Source: Branchiostoma belcheri (taxonomy: Eukaryota; Chordata; Leptocardii; Amphioxiformes; Branchiostomatidae). From it: DNA of 64,000 nucleotides. A program made the translations under genes and the position numbers. The notes beneath the pieces were generated by a model. It ran no database searches and was not told the origin of the DNA. It saw nothing but the letters and a program-made list of their open reading frames with translations. Below, in pieces: positions 34,342 through 45,099 of the stretch. The stretch covers positions 457,539 to 521,538 of the forward strand of contig NW_017802503.1 in NCBI RefSeq assembly GCF_001625305.1. The letters are read 5' to 3'. Position 1 is the first letter of the stretch. Each line of letters starts with the position of its first letter.

Positions 34342-34518
34342 GCGACATTTCAGACGTCTTTTTAGAACACTGAGACCAACGGCTAGATCCTGCATCTGCT
34401 AGTAAATTCCTTTACTAACATTTCCAAATATTCTACTTTCAGGGACAACCATTCCCAGCATTATTTCCACTTCAAGGGAGTCAAAAACCTTCTGAAGACC
34501 ACAGTTGGCGGCCAATAA
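28910..34518 (+). CDS. Unrecognised ~205-residue protein with duplicated PYNAL motif
   Basis: Exons 28910-29098, 30769-30939, 33396-33577, 34443-34518 (TAA 34516-34518); phases 0, 0, 2 agree and total 206 codons. The start ATG at 28910 is preceded by CACC. Two internal segments are alike: [11 protein letters not shown] ... [17 protein letters not shown] (exons 1/2 join and exon 2) and [11 protein letters not shown] ... [17 protein letters not shown] (exons 3/4), pointing to an ancient internal duplication. Basic, without signal peptide or membrane segment. I cannot name the family; microtubule-associated ciliary proteins often have short repeats of this kind, but that is a guess. A 3' UTR intron may run from the GTAAGT at 34552 to about 36656. 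Confidence 0.82.
30314..30489 (+). mobile_element. tRNA-derived SINE
   Basis: GGTCGTGTGGCGTAACCGCA head, GGTTCGAGTCC B box, ACTTTACACGACTTTCCTCA body, ends GTTGGTGGCGGCAT. Same family as 24449 and 11147. In intron 1 of the PYNAL gene. Confidence 0.85.
30604..30666 (+). pseudogene. Truncated duplicate of exon 2 of the PYNAL gene
   Basis: Acceptor-like TTTCTCCAG then [20 protein letters not shown] in the same frame as the real exon at 30769, about 95% identical, then abrupt replacement by SINE-head sequence. Splicing to it would lack a donor, so it is a non-functional exon copy. Confidence 0.8.
30660..30715 (-). mobile_element. Partial SINE head
   Basis: Minus strand GGTCGTGTGGCCTAACGGCA ... 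CAACTAGGAACCAAGAGGTT matches the head of the SINE family and stops at the junction with the truncated exon copy. Confidence 0.65.
31000..31189. mobile_element. Near-perfect 190-bp palindrome (foldback element)
   Basis: Arms of about 84 bp, GAGGTTTTCTTTTACACAAC ... TTGGAGCTTCTGAC and its complement, around a ~20-bp centre (TGGCAAGAAGCAGAACTCCG). Only a base or two differ between arms. Immediately downstream of exon 2 of the PYNAL gene. Confidence 0.85.
31864..32059. mobile_element. TAGCCTCTACCAG MITE, copy 1
   Basis: Left TAGCCTCTACCAG, right CTGGTAGAGGCTA; interior TTTGGCCGCCTTGTAGGTTT. 34563-34753 is a close relative; 33160-33254, 35875-36022 and 37971-38184 share the ends. Confidence 0.8.
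32358..32583. mobile_element. ATGGATGACATCC MITE
   Basis: Left TAAGGCCACACTGATTTAAT and right end are inverted copies for about 35 bp through ATGGATGACATCC. Same core as the element at 47784-48164. Confidence 0.75.
33160..33254. mobile_element. Truncated TAGCCTCTACC MITE (right half)
   Basis: Carries AACTCCCCTGGTATA, TTGGCCAATTTCT and the right end CCTGGTAGAGGCTA, but no left end. Confidence 0.55.
33812..33893. repeat. Short dispersed repeat, 3 copies
   Basis: GTAATGTAGCCAGCTGCCGC ... GTGTTACGCCGAAGGGCGGT ... ACCGATACAGA. Other copies at 29890-29963 and (3' half) 19206-19265. Confidence 0.65.
34170..34402. mobile_element. CTCCAAG MITE remnant containing a (GT)n expansion
   Basis: Diverged ends TCTCCAAGAAGATG and CATCTGCTAG with inner inverted GGTTCGACTCAG / CTGAGACCAACGG, around a GT-rich microsatellite (about 34246-34339). 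Confidence 0.55.
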
Positions 34519-34562
34519 CCCCCCAGAATCGCCACACTTTTGCGTATATATGTAAGTATTAA

Positions 34563-34753
34563 TCTCTACCAGACTAACTACGCTGGCTATATATAGGAAA
34601 ATATTTGCCAGGGGAGTTTGGCCGCCTTGTAGGTTTGACTGGCGCGGAGGGAAAGAAACTACCTTCCCGTGGCCGGACTCCCTTGGCCAATTTTACTCTT
34701 TTTTTGCCGAATTCTACGATCCATGTTCCCGTTGAAAGGCCTGGTGGAGGCTA
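34563..34753. mobile_element. TAGCCTCTACCAG MITE, copy 2
   Basis: Starts CTCTACCAGACTAACTACGC, ends GGCCTGGTGGAGGCTA; interior close to 31864-32059 including GGCCGCCTTGTAGGTTTGAC. Confidence 0.75.
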
Positions 34754-35874
34754 ACCAACAATCAGCCCATTGTTTTATTGAAACTTCCATGTTTGGTTCC
34801 TACGTTCCGTTGTCAGGGACACATAACCAGGCGTAATCTTGTTTGGTGCCGGCGCCACACTTAATTTGTGCTAGTTATCACGTATCGCTATGTGTAGACG
34901 TGCTTTCTCTATATGACTCATGTAGTAGCACAGTCAAACAGTTATAAATCTTTTAAATATATTAGAGTTAACGTTGTTGCTACAAAATACTAGTACTATA
35001 TCTGGTGTATACGTGCTGTCTCAGTATGATTCATGTAGTAGCACAGCCAAACAGTTATAAATCTTTGTATCTTTTAAATATATTAGAGTTAACGCTGTTC
35101 TTACAAAATACCGTGGCATTTCTGTCCAGAACTATACAGTTGATTGCAGATAGGTTTTATGAATACGTTATATAATTCAACCCTTACTGAACAATCTAGA
35201 AGATCTCGACCGCATATAAATCGCGGTTCATTCCAGAAGCTATTTTTTCGAAGAAAGAGTTCTTACATATACAAAGTCAAGTTCGTCATGTAAGGCCAAA
35301 TTTACACAAGCTTTACGGCAAATTGCGATGTCATTGTTAGTATAGCACCGCTATATATAATATAAAAAAAAGATCTAATATAAAAGGACTGCGAACTCAT
35401 TATACATGTGTAGTTCCTATTGACAATGCTACATGCCCGATCTAAATTTGTACACGTTGCCAAGGAGACGGGTACAGTAGCTGAGGGTGGGGTGAGGGGT
35501 TGGGTGTCGCGTTCTCTGTCTACCCACATACAGACCCTTTCACTTGCGTTCACCCATGAGAAACCTACTGGGTAACGGAAACCCAGGCTGTTAGGGTCCA
35601 TGTAGCGCAAATACCGGGCTTGCAAGCCAGAACAATTCGCCTGTCCTTAAAACATCAAGACTTCACGTTCAGAACGTTTTTGTTCTGGGCGCGTAGTTTT
35701 ATTTTTAGTACATCTGTAACCCCTCTTGTAAGACATTGTTGGTTTAGCGCATTGTTGGACAATAGCCATATGCCATGATACGGGGGCAGCAGCTGGGAAT
35801 GTAATATAGATGGGATGCATAGTTAAAGCTAAGAACAGGTACTAGTCCCAGTGGCGTGTTAAGTAAGTGGTTGT

Positions 35875-36022
35875 AGCCTCTACCAGGCACAGCGGTCGCT
35901 GGAAAAATAGTAGAAATTGGCCGAAATAAAGGAATAATATACCAGGGGAGGTAGCCGGCCAGAGAAGATCCAATTCGTGACCCACTATTTTTCCAGCGTT
36001 CCGCAGTGCCTGGTAGAGGCTA
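35875..36022. mobile_element. TAGCCTCTACCAG MITE, divergent copy
   Basis: TAGCCTCTACCAGGCAC-GCG / CGC-GTGCCTGGTAGAGGCTA ends with GAAAAATAGTAGAAATTGGC inside; 148 bp. Confidence 0.75.
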
Positions 36023-36159
36023 AGTGGTTGAACTAGGGGAAATACTAGTAATACAACACCAACAATTGCTTAGAGTAAGTCAGACTTAGTCCATTGAATC
36101 GCCATCTTCTTTGTCCAACCACCTGTTTGATTTCCGGCCCCCAAACTCAAACTGAATAC

Positions 36160-36319
36160 ATCTCCAAGCAGATGTGGATTCGGCTCAATGTTTTACGCGT
36201 GTTTTTGAAGTATTTTCTGTGTGCATTTCTACTGGTCTACGCGGACGAGAGACGAAGAAAATGTTTAAGAAACGCATGCACCTAAAACACCGAGCTGAAC
36301 CCTACATCTGCTTGGAGAT
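36160..36319. mobile_element. CTCCAAGCAGA MITE
   Basis: ATCTCCAAGCAGATGTGGAT at the left, inverted as ACATCTGCTTGGAGAT at the right, with inner GTGGATTCGGCTC / GAGCTGAACCCTAC. Confidence 0.75.
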
Positions 36320-36656
36320 TAGAACACATGTAACAGATCAACCAATGTGGTGTCACGTCGATGAAGGTTAGACATCCAGGTAATACAATACTTATAAGCC
36401 AGGTAATATGGTGCTTATAAACCTGCATTTCTCCTCTGGTCTCTCAGTCACTGACGAAAGCTAGTGGATGCTGCCTGAAATGTCTTACCGTTTCCAAAAT
36501 CATATCCAGTTGCTTGAGTAGTTGCTTTTTGGCGCAGTGTGGTGTCAGTACGTTAAAATTAAGCGTTGAGTTCTCTCTCAATCTTGTTATACATGACCAT
36601 GAACTAGTCTGCAGTTCCGCGTAGTTAATAATCTACATGTTTTTCCTCTCTCAAAG

Positions 36657-37730
36657 GTTTCCTGGACCATTCATGATAGCAGTGACCTGAAGATGACTGC
36701 CGAACTTTTACTTCGACTGCCCAGAGAAACACACACCAAATGCTTTACTTGCCATACAAGAAGTGGAGTCAACTAGCTACAACATCACAACAGTAAAAAA
36801 ACCAGTGTCCAACGCTGTACCAACAAACTGAGAACCCTGCCAGAAGTTTACTACTAGTCTTCTCTCAAAAGACTAGCCTGGTTACAAAACCTATTATAGC
36901 TCTCGAGTCCTACATCCTCTCCGCAAATAGAGGATTTGCGGAGAGGATGTAGGACTAGGGAGTTATAATACTGGTTCAAGTGGTAACCAGGCTACACAAG
37001 ACAGCCATGTACTAAGAACTTTATAATTGGTACTTCTTTTATTCTATTACCAAACATGATACTGTGTTATGAGGGACAATTGTTTCTAAATAGCCAACAG
37101 GGGCTTTCAATTCAGTGTTTACTGTTACAGCATGTCTAAACTGTTTACCTGACAAATGTTGGCAAACGTTTAAAATGTTATTTACAAACTCTTATTACAT
37201 AATCAGGCCTTACTATACATCCTAATACAATGGAAACTGTCTTAAGGGAATCCAGTGTCCCATTGTGGCAAGGAGCTTCAAATAAAAGCTCCTTGCTTAT
37301 AGGAATATCTCATGAATTAAGATTACTATTAGTATTACTAATAATATAGACAACTATAAGATATATTATCACTAATAAGGTTCAATTCAGAATTGAACCT
37401 TATTGTTATTACTATATATACATACCTATTGTGCATGATGTAATATAATATGTAGTTAATAGGTGTTTGTAGTGCAAACAGAAGTGTTATATATTGCTGG
37501 GACAGTCCAGACTTTGTTCCAATATAGCTCGAAGTAAAGATACTAGCTGGTATTTACTTTAGTGAATTTGCTCTGTAAGTATTTGTCCACGTACTTGAAT
37601 GAAAGAGGCCCTTTGAAATCCGTCCAGTTTATAAATGCTGTAGTGTAGTGTTTAGTTCATGTATGTAGAGGTGAATGGGTGTTGGGGAAACTGCATGTGT
37701 TTTTTTTAATAAACTTGTGCTTGTGTTACT
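36657..37730 (+). other. Possible 3' UTR exon of the PYNAL gene
   Basis: An acceptor-like TTTTCCTCTCTCAAAG precedes 36657, no protein frame continues, and AATAAA at 37708-37713 is followed by a T-rich then GT-rich stretch (TGTTACTTCTCTTGTTGTGTG), as at a polyadenylation site. Linking it to the donor at 34552 is inference; it also contains a MITE. Confidence 0.3.
36874..36994. mobile_element. TAGCCTG MITE with inner 22-bp hairpin
   Basis: TAGCCTGGTTAC / GTAACCAGGCTA ends and an inner perfect inverted pair around AGTCCTACATCCTCTCCGCA. 121 bp. Confidence 0.75.
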
Positions 37731-37970
37731 TCTCTTGTTGTGTGGTTGCTTAGCTATGTCACACCCCAGGACTATTCCTGATAACCTTGGACCCACGTAT
37801 TTACTGTATCTTTGAACTGTGTCACTTTGAACCTTCTGACAGGGTTAAGCTATGCAATTTCTTTGCACCAACAAAGGGGACTATTAAAGAGCAATTAAGA
37901 AGGTGTGTGGGGGGAGGGGGGTGCATGTGGAAGATAGAAGGTGAAGTAAAGGCCGGTCTTGTGGTTGGGA

Positions 37971-38184
37971 TAGCCTCTACCAAAGTACACCCTAGCCTCT
38001 ACCAGGCTTCGGGAGCGGCTGGAAAGAGTAGAAATCAGTCAAAAAGAGAGACAACATGCTGGGCAGTTGGTCTGCTGGAGAGTACAGATTGTCCCACTCG
38101 CAGACCAACTCCCTCGGCATGTTGTTTCTCTATTTGGCCAATTTCTACTCTTTCCAGCCGCCTCACGAAGCCTGGTAAAGGCTA
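37971..38184. mobile_element. TAGCCTCTACC MITE with doubled left end
   Basis: TAGCCTCTACC occurs at 37971 and again at 37993; the right end is GCCTGGTAAAGGCTA. The arms pair through AGCGGCTGGAAAGAGTAGAA and ACATGCTGGGCAGTTGGTCTG. Possibly a nested insertion. Confidence 0.7.
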
Positions 38185-38951
38185 GTTGGGGTAATAGCAG
38201 TTAACTCAGAATCTTAAGGTTCTGGTTTTCAAGGTCCGTACAATACAAAAGTCATGTGTTGTGCCCTTATGTGCCCCAGTATGCAACACAAAGTAGGTAC
38301 TAGTATATACATTGTACTAGTATGTAAAGAAAGTGATGAGACTAAGGCCAAAAAAATACAGTTCATAAAAAATCTTTACCTGATAAAAGGAAAATGGCTT
38401 CAGACAAGAATTAAGTACAAGTACATACAAGCTGGCGTATGATTTGTTTTCCACAAGCTCATATGTAATACAGTACCGGGGGTATTACACAAATCACATT
38501 CAATGTTGATATGCAAGCACTGTAACAACAAGATACATTCACATGCATAACAATAAATAACTTCACACCACATCAATGACCTATATGCTCAAATCTGTGA
38601 GGTCTAGCTATGAAGTGATATCAAAATACAGTCACCATAATTTTACATACATCTTAGTTAGAATTGTCACAATATCATCATACTATAGTTTTATAATAGG
38701 CAGCATTACAAGATAGTATAGAAGCATGCATCTTATTACAATGTTTCACTTTGGTACATGTATGTACTATGATGTAGGCATCTTCCCATATGTAATATGA
38801 TTGTCCAAGCAAAATAGAAATTACAAAGGACAGAAATCTGTCCATAACATAAGAGATCTATTGCCTTAAGCCATTTCTTTCTTCAAGGATAACAATAAAA
38901 GGACAACATAAACTAGAAAGGCCAATATTTGCTTTGGAGCAAATACAGCGA

Positions 38952-39718
38952 TGGGTTCACCACATTTTACCACATGGCAGGGAAAGAATGAGAAACACAA
39001 GGGAAAACAATGATTTAGTAAATTACATTGATATAACTATAATATGAAGTAACATACAACTAAAACAACAGTTGGATAGCTATTCCCTACTTTATTGGTT
39101 AGGATTTTTAATTGCATAATGCAAACTGTTGATTTTCAAAATAAAATAAAAAACGTTCATGCCCCGCATTCCATTCCTGGAGCAGAAAAGCTTGAAATAC
39201 CTACCAAAACACTTGAATAAAGACATACTGTCAGTATGGAAATGCTCTGTGCAGGTGTTAATCAAGTTAAATCCCAACAGCCAATCAGCAAGAAATGCTC
39301 TGTGCAGGTGGAAATGCTCTGTGCGGGTGTTAATCAAGTTAAATCCCAACAGCCAATCAGCAAGAAGTATAGAGGAAAGCTGCATGCCTTTTGGTTGATG
39401 CCCTGCATTCCATTGTGATGACTCATGCCCAGACGTGGTAAACACGACACACTAAAACAGTAATACATTTGCTATAACACAGCCAAAAAACTCAAATAAA
39501 ACCATTCTAAAAGCCTGAATCACAAAAATTTAAAAAACGCCTAGGGGTATTTGCCCACTGTACCTCCACACCAAATTTCAGGACCTTAGGCCCTAAAATG
39601 AAGAAGCTGAATCCATTTAAAGATATGGCAGGAGGAGGAGAAGGAGGAGGAGAAGGAGAAGAAACATCAGAAAAAGCAATATGGGTTCACCACCACTTCG
39701 TGGTGTGGTGAACCCATA
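38952..39718. mobile_element. Non-autonomous element with TGGGTTCACCAC ends
   Basis: TGGGTTCACCAC at 38952 and GTGGTGAACCCA near 39715 are inverted. Inside are two tandem ~70-bp units (GTGTTAATCAAGTTAAATCC, at about 39246 and 39328) and a GGA/GAA-rich tract. No transposase ORF. Confidence 0.55.
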
Positions 39719-40126
39719 ATTACAACAACTCATAAACAAGAGAATTACTTATATGAAAATAACTCATACATGTACTCATAGGGTTCACACATTCACAAAC
39801 ACATTCACCACGTACTTTCATTGTACATACAATGTACAATAGAAGTATCCACCAAGTTACAACAATACACATAAAACATTAATAAAGCAGTCTGATGATA
39901 TCCATTTGGAATGTAGAGGAGGCTGCTTTTAAGGGTGTGAATGGGGTGGGGTGGATGGTGTTGCTTCTTCAGCAACTGTTTTTCTTTTCTGGGTAAAGCA
40001 TTTTTGCTTAGGAATACAGACTGCATCCCAAGTAATCTAATTAGGTTCTACTGTATATTTTCTTTCTTTCCACACCTCTGACAGTACTTTCAAGATCTGA
40101 AATTTAAACAACAAGTATATGTAGAG

Positions 40127-40241
40127 TAATCTCCAAGCAGATCCTAGGGTGGCAAAAGACAGTATCAAATTGGCAGGCAGTATCCATTGGCCAGAGGGTC
40201 AAATTTGCCACCCAAGGTGTTGGTGGGGGTAGCAACAAAAT
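40127..40241. mobile_element. Left half of a CTCCAAGCAGA MITE, ends at single N
   Basis: Matches the left part of 21994-22153 (CCAAGCAGATCCTAGGGTGG, GCAGTATCCATTGGCCAGAG, GTTGGTGGGG) and stops at the N at 40242. Its right half is at 54978-55036. Confidence 0.85.
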
Positions 40242-40320
40242 NGCTTATTCAGATAAGAACCTCATTTGCATAATTTATGAGGAAATGCTAGATGATGATG
40301 ATTGGTTTATGAAAAACACC

Positions 40321-41055
40321 GAGCAGATTATTATTGGAATGAGCAGAGCACTTTGGACTAATGCCTCTGACTATTTACAGTTTAGAGGTACATATCCAAT
40401 ATTTTGTCAAAAACTTCTCTGTTACATAGTGGGGGTCTTCACGCTTCGTTAAAAATTGAAAAATCTCAAGATTTATTCCAAAGATCTCAATATTTTAGAC
40501 GAAATCTTGAGATCTTATAAGACAATCTTGAGATTGTTCATGACAATCTCCAGATCTTTCAGAAAATCTTGAGATGAAAGCAAAAGGTCTCAAGATCTAT
40601 CCAAATGTTTTCAAAGTATCTTGAGATTTTTCCAAAGTATCTCGAGGTGCTTTAAAAAATATCAAAATTGTTTAAAAGATCTCACGTTTTTTCAAGATTG
40701 CTTTAAAAATCTTGATATTTCTTAAAGCATCTCGAGATGCTATGGAAAAATCTCAAGATACTTTGAAAACATTTGGAAAGATCTTGAGACCTTTTCTTTT
40801 CATCTTAAGATTTTCTGAAAGATCTAGAGATTGTCATAAAAAATCTCAATATTGTCTCATAAGATCTCAAGATTTCGTCTAAAATATTGAGATTTTTCAA
40901 TTTTTAACGAAGCGTGAAGACCCCCACTGGGGGTCATTATGATCCGCTATGTAACAGAGAAGATTTTGACAAAATATTGGATATGTACCTCTAAGCTGTA
41001 AATGGTCAGAGGCATTAGTCCAAAGTGCTCTGCTCATTCCAATAATAATCTGCTC
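40321..41055. mobile_element. ~735-bp palindrome with coding-like arms
   Basis: Outer arms (about 40321-40430 and 40930-41055) carry GAGCAGATTATTATTGGAAT and its complement; inner arms begin GTGGGGGTCTTCACGCTTCG and hold many TCTCAAGAT/ATCTTGAGA words up to the centre near 40680. In both outer arms the same sense reads EQIIIGMSRALWTNASDYLQ and continues to YPIFCQKLLCYI with few differences, as if a coding exon had been captured. The left frame is open upstream to about 40281. Confidence 0.8.
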
Positions 41056-41069
41056 GCTGTTTAAAGAAG

Positions 41070-42573
41070 AAGCACAATCTGACATGGCAGTCAACAGACT
41101 GAATTAGGCCAGACTTTACAGTAGTTTTAAAATCAGTTAAATTGATAAAATCACAGCTTAAAATAAAACACATTATAAATATTTACGTTCCACCATTGTC
41201 ATACATAAATACATAAAATCTGTCACAATATTTATAAAAACGTCTACAGTTCATTCAGTAACTTTGTCATTGCAGGGATTGCACTTGTTATGCATCGTTT
41301 AGTCCCTGTTGGTTGTTGGTAGCGTGTCGAGTTGCGGAGATGCCTGCCGTGTTGCTGTCCGCGGGTAGGGGGCAGCCACACGGAGAAGCGAGGCGATCTT
41401 TCCACCTTCAAGGCAAAGTCTGTGCACAGTTTTTGTCTGCGGGCTGATAAGCGCTGAAGTCATTCTTTGTTAAGATAGGACTGTCTTTTGGTGGGGAATA
41501 TGGTCAACTGATATACTTCATGGAAATGAGGATCTTAATTGCATAATGAGGGGGACTAATCTATAATTTGTCAGTCATAAAAATTAATATCATTTGGCAA
41601 AGGTATGAGGTCGTGGAACTCTAGTTAAGATATGCAACAATTTCGCAATTACACGTGTTTGGCGTATCCAGAAAACGTCTAAAGTGTGATTTGCTTCACT
41701 ACAATTAAAAATCCAGCAATGATACCTAATGTATTCCCTTCCTGTTTATCTTTAAAACTCCCCAACCTCAAGTATGCTACAAGTAATATCAAAAAGGAAA
41801 ACACTTTCAGGGAAGTTCATCTGTGTTGGTAGTTTATTTCCTGAGAGGGGTGAAGGAGGCTATTTACATCAGGGCCCACCACTCTTCACTTAACGGCGAC
41901 GGGGGCCGACATCGTCTACCAGATACCTTTGACCCAGTGTTGACGCCATACTTCAAAGAAGTCACGTGACAAGCCTCACTGGGTCAGTCTTCTGAGGAAA
42001 ACCAGAGTGACTGGTTGAAAGCTCTAGGTGAGAGAACTTTTGTGTTGGACCAAAAGTTTTAACTTTAAAAACGGAAAACACTTTCATTTACATAGTAATG
42101 CAGTCAAACTTCTAACTTGTTCTTTATTTCTCAAATCTACAGTACAGCTGCTACAGTATCAACAAGGGCGGTGTTTAAAAAACACACCGGCGACGTGAGT
42201 ATTTTAATAATATAATAGCATAAATTTGTAACCCTTTTGATATAACTTGAGTAAAAGGAATTTTTCTTATAACGGATTGTTGTTTTAGTACTACTAGTAT
42301 TTTAAAATGTGTGTGTTTTTAACACCGTATTGTATGTAGGAAGTTGTTTGTTTTTGAGGGTGCTAATATGATGCATGCATCAACAAATGAAATGTGTACC
42401 CTGAGCTGTAACTCACATTCGTATGGATTTATGTTTGATTATTTAGGAAGTACGTGAGTAAGGTATAGTTATTAGGAAAGAATGGTATCTGACGCAAGTA
42501 TTACCAAATAAGGATGAAATTTTTAATAGGTATTGCCATATATAATAGACACGGCACGCTACGTGTACACTGA
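41070..42573. other. Non-coding stretch with one candidate spliced exon
   Basis: No protein frame is convincing. A short segment at 42142-42194 has acceptor CTCAAATCTACAG and donor GACGTGAGT and might be a non-coding exon. Confidence 0.35.
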
Positions 42574-42951
42574 GTGGGTCTCCACCAGAAAGCAGACCGG
42601 GCGCTCGTCCAAGGTTCCCCAGATATCTGGCGTCTCCATATTCCACCTAACATGTCTGACTTTCCTCAGCGCCTTCACAAATTCACGGAGGCGCTGAAGG
42701 GACTTGTGCAGAGCTACCCCAAGGTCACAGTATGGGACCACAAACGTCTGTGGAGACGCAACCCAAACTACTTTGCGCCTCATGCCCGTAGCCTCATGCT
42801 CCCCCCGGACCCCCCTAGGAACCTCGAGGTCCACTCAAGCAGTGGGAATAACCCCCCATTCAAAATCCTGGCTACGGGCATGCGCCTGACGGCTTACACT
42901 TGTCCGATCTGGGAAACCTCCAGTATTACAAGAGTGTCCGCGGGGCTTTAG
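42574..42951 (+). pseudogene. ORF fragment, possibly SGNH-like retroelement protein remnant
   Basis: Open for 125 codons; the middle (FPQRLHKFTEALKGLVQSYP, then KVTVWDHKRLWRRNPNYFAP) reads like protein and resembles the C-terminal part of SGNH-hydrolase-like proteins found in some invertebrate retroelements. No catalytic motif is included, and no splice sites or reverse transcriptase lie nearby. Weak call. Confidence 0.25.
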
Positions 42952-43946
42952 ACCGCCAGCTAAAGCACATTTAAAACGTGTTCGCTTGTCCCTTGTGAAC
43001 CCCTTTCCTTTCTCATTCCGACACAATTTGTGCCCGATTGGCTGGTTTCCCCTTTTCGTTCGCACACGCACGTGGTCTTGGTTTCTTTCACGCAGTTAGG
43101 CGTGTTTTGGCCGGGTTTTTGACATGAGACACATGTTAATATATTTGAGACAATCTCTATCCTACATCATGCCTCGCACGTGTTGATACTATGCATGGTT
43201 TGTGATACAACAGAATAAAAGGTTGCATATCTCGCCAAACAAGAAATGTCTCTTCTGTTTATTGTGTTAGATTGCACTATATAACTAACTGTGACCTGGC
43301 CCGATAAAAGGCGTAACGTAAACAACCGGAGCTCAGTCTGACGTAAACCTTCGTGGTGTTCACATCACGGAGACCTCCGCTGCGTAATACTTCAATATCT
43401 AAGGCCCATTGCGCCCACACATTCAGAGCAACAAGTATGGCATTGTATAATAGTGTATACAATAGTGTATATAATTTACGGGCAGCATCCTTGCACCGAC
43501 AAGCGATACCCCGACCCGTACGGTGAATGTCGGGGTCTGGGACACCGTGTAGTAACCGGCATCGCCGTCTCAGTGCCCGTGTCCTCTGACGACACTTACT
43601 GAGAGGTTTCCCGGATAACATTTCAATGCACATTGCAGTATTTACGCTATGGGTCACTGAATAAACAAATTATTGGTGTTTTCCCTGGATACATGACGAA
43701 AATATAGGTATACAAACTATGATACGATCGTGGCCGAGAGCAGAGACCGTTACTCTGCACGGCCTATTTCGGTACAACACAGTCAATGCTCCGCTCGGAA
43801 CGCCACAGACACAAATAATTTCTAAACTGTCGGTAACATAAATATCGTCATATACACATCCCTAGTAGATACTCTGGTTAGTCTGGGTAAAGGATAACAA
43901 TCACTATGAGTAGGTCACGCCCGTTGAGATAACGTTGGAATATAAT

Positions 43947-44580
43947 ATGGCTCCATTGTTTGATCTTCAGATGATTTTTTACACAGAATTACTAGAAAAT
44001 CTGTTCCTTGTATCTGCTTGGAGATTGTGTCGGTCGGATCTTATTGTTTACGAGGTCTCCAAGCAGATGTTCGTGGGTATAGTTGGGGTTGTCCCTTTCT
44101 CTGTATCTGCTCCATTGTTTGATCTTCAGATGATTTTTTACACAGAATTACTAGAAAATCTGTTCCATGTATCTGCTTGGAGATTGCGTCGGTCGGATCT
44201 TACTGTTTACGAGGTCTCCAAGCAGATGTTCGGGGGGAGGGTATAGTTGGGTTTGTACCTTTCTCTGTATCTGCTCCATTGTTTGATCTTCAGATGATTT
44301 TTTACACAGAATTACTAGAAACATTCGGTCCCTGTATCTGCTTGGAGATTGTGTCGGTCGGATCTTACTGTTTACGAAGTCTCCAAGCAGATGTTCGTGG
44401 GTATAGTTGGGGTTGTCCCTTTCTCTGTATCTGTTCCATTGTTTGATATTCGAGTGAAAGCTTACAGACTTACTGAAAATTAGTAAAACAAACATTAGGT
44501 CCCTGTATCTACTTGGAAATTGTATTGGTCGGATTTTACTGTGTGCGAAGTCTCCAAGCAGATGTTCAGGGCATAGTTGT
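43947..44580. repeat. Tandem array of ~160-bp units, each holding an inverted CTCCAAGCAGA pair
   Basis: Units start near 43951, 44110, 44274 and 44434 (TCCATTGTTTGATCTTCAGA). Each has ATCTGCTTGGAGATTG and, about 40 bp later, GTCTCCAAGCAGATG, the two ends of the MITE family in inside-out order, so the array arose by tandem amplification of a MITE plus flank. Confidence 0.85.
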
Positions 44581-45099
44581 AGAGAAAAAAATTAACACGC
44601 TACACAACATTATGATACAGTAAATGAAATAAAATATGGTTATACCTCTCTCACAAGCAAACTAAGATGACTTTGCATAAAACATTCTTTCATAAGATAA
44701 TCGTGCAGAAGACTAGCTATTGTCTCTTTTTTTGAATATTTACATATCACCTTTTTCCAAAACTGTAGGACATGTAGGATTGCACATGCTTTTCTGTCAT
44801 TCCGTGAGTTTGGACGCTAAACAGTAAAGGCCTTTTGCCCTGCAAAATAGGGTTTTTGCTGTAAACCGGAAGGGAGGCTATTTCCCAGTAAGTCCGTCGC
44901 GACAGTTGCCATAGCAACAAACCTATCTGTCTGACTGACCATCTCTGGGTGCAGTGGGTGGTCCGTGCACGAGGCACCATACATTTATTCAGTCGGCCGC
45001 CAGCTACCCGCGAGGACGTACTAAACTTTCGTTGTACCAACTGACAAACTATTTGACTTATTTGACTCATTTGCCGTATCAACAATACTTACAACTGGA

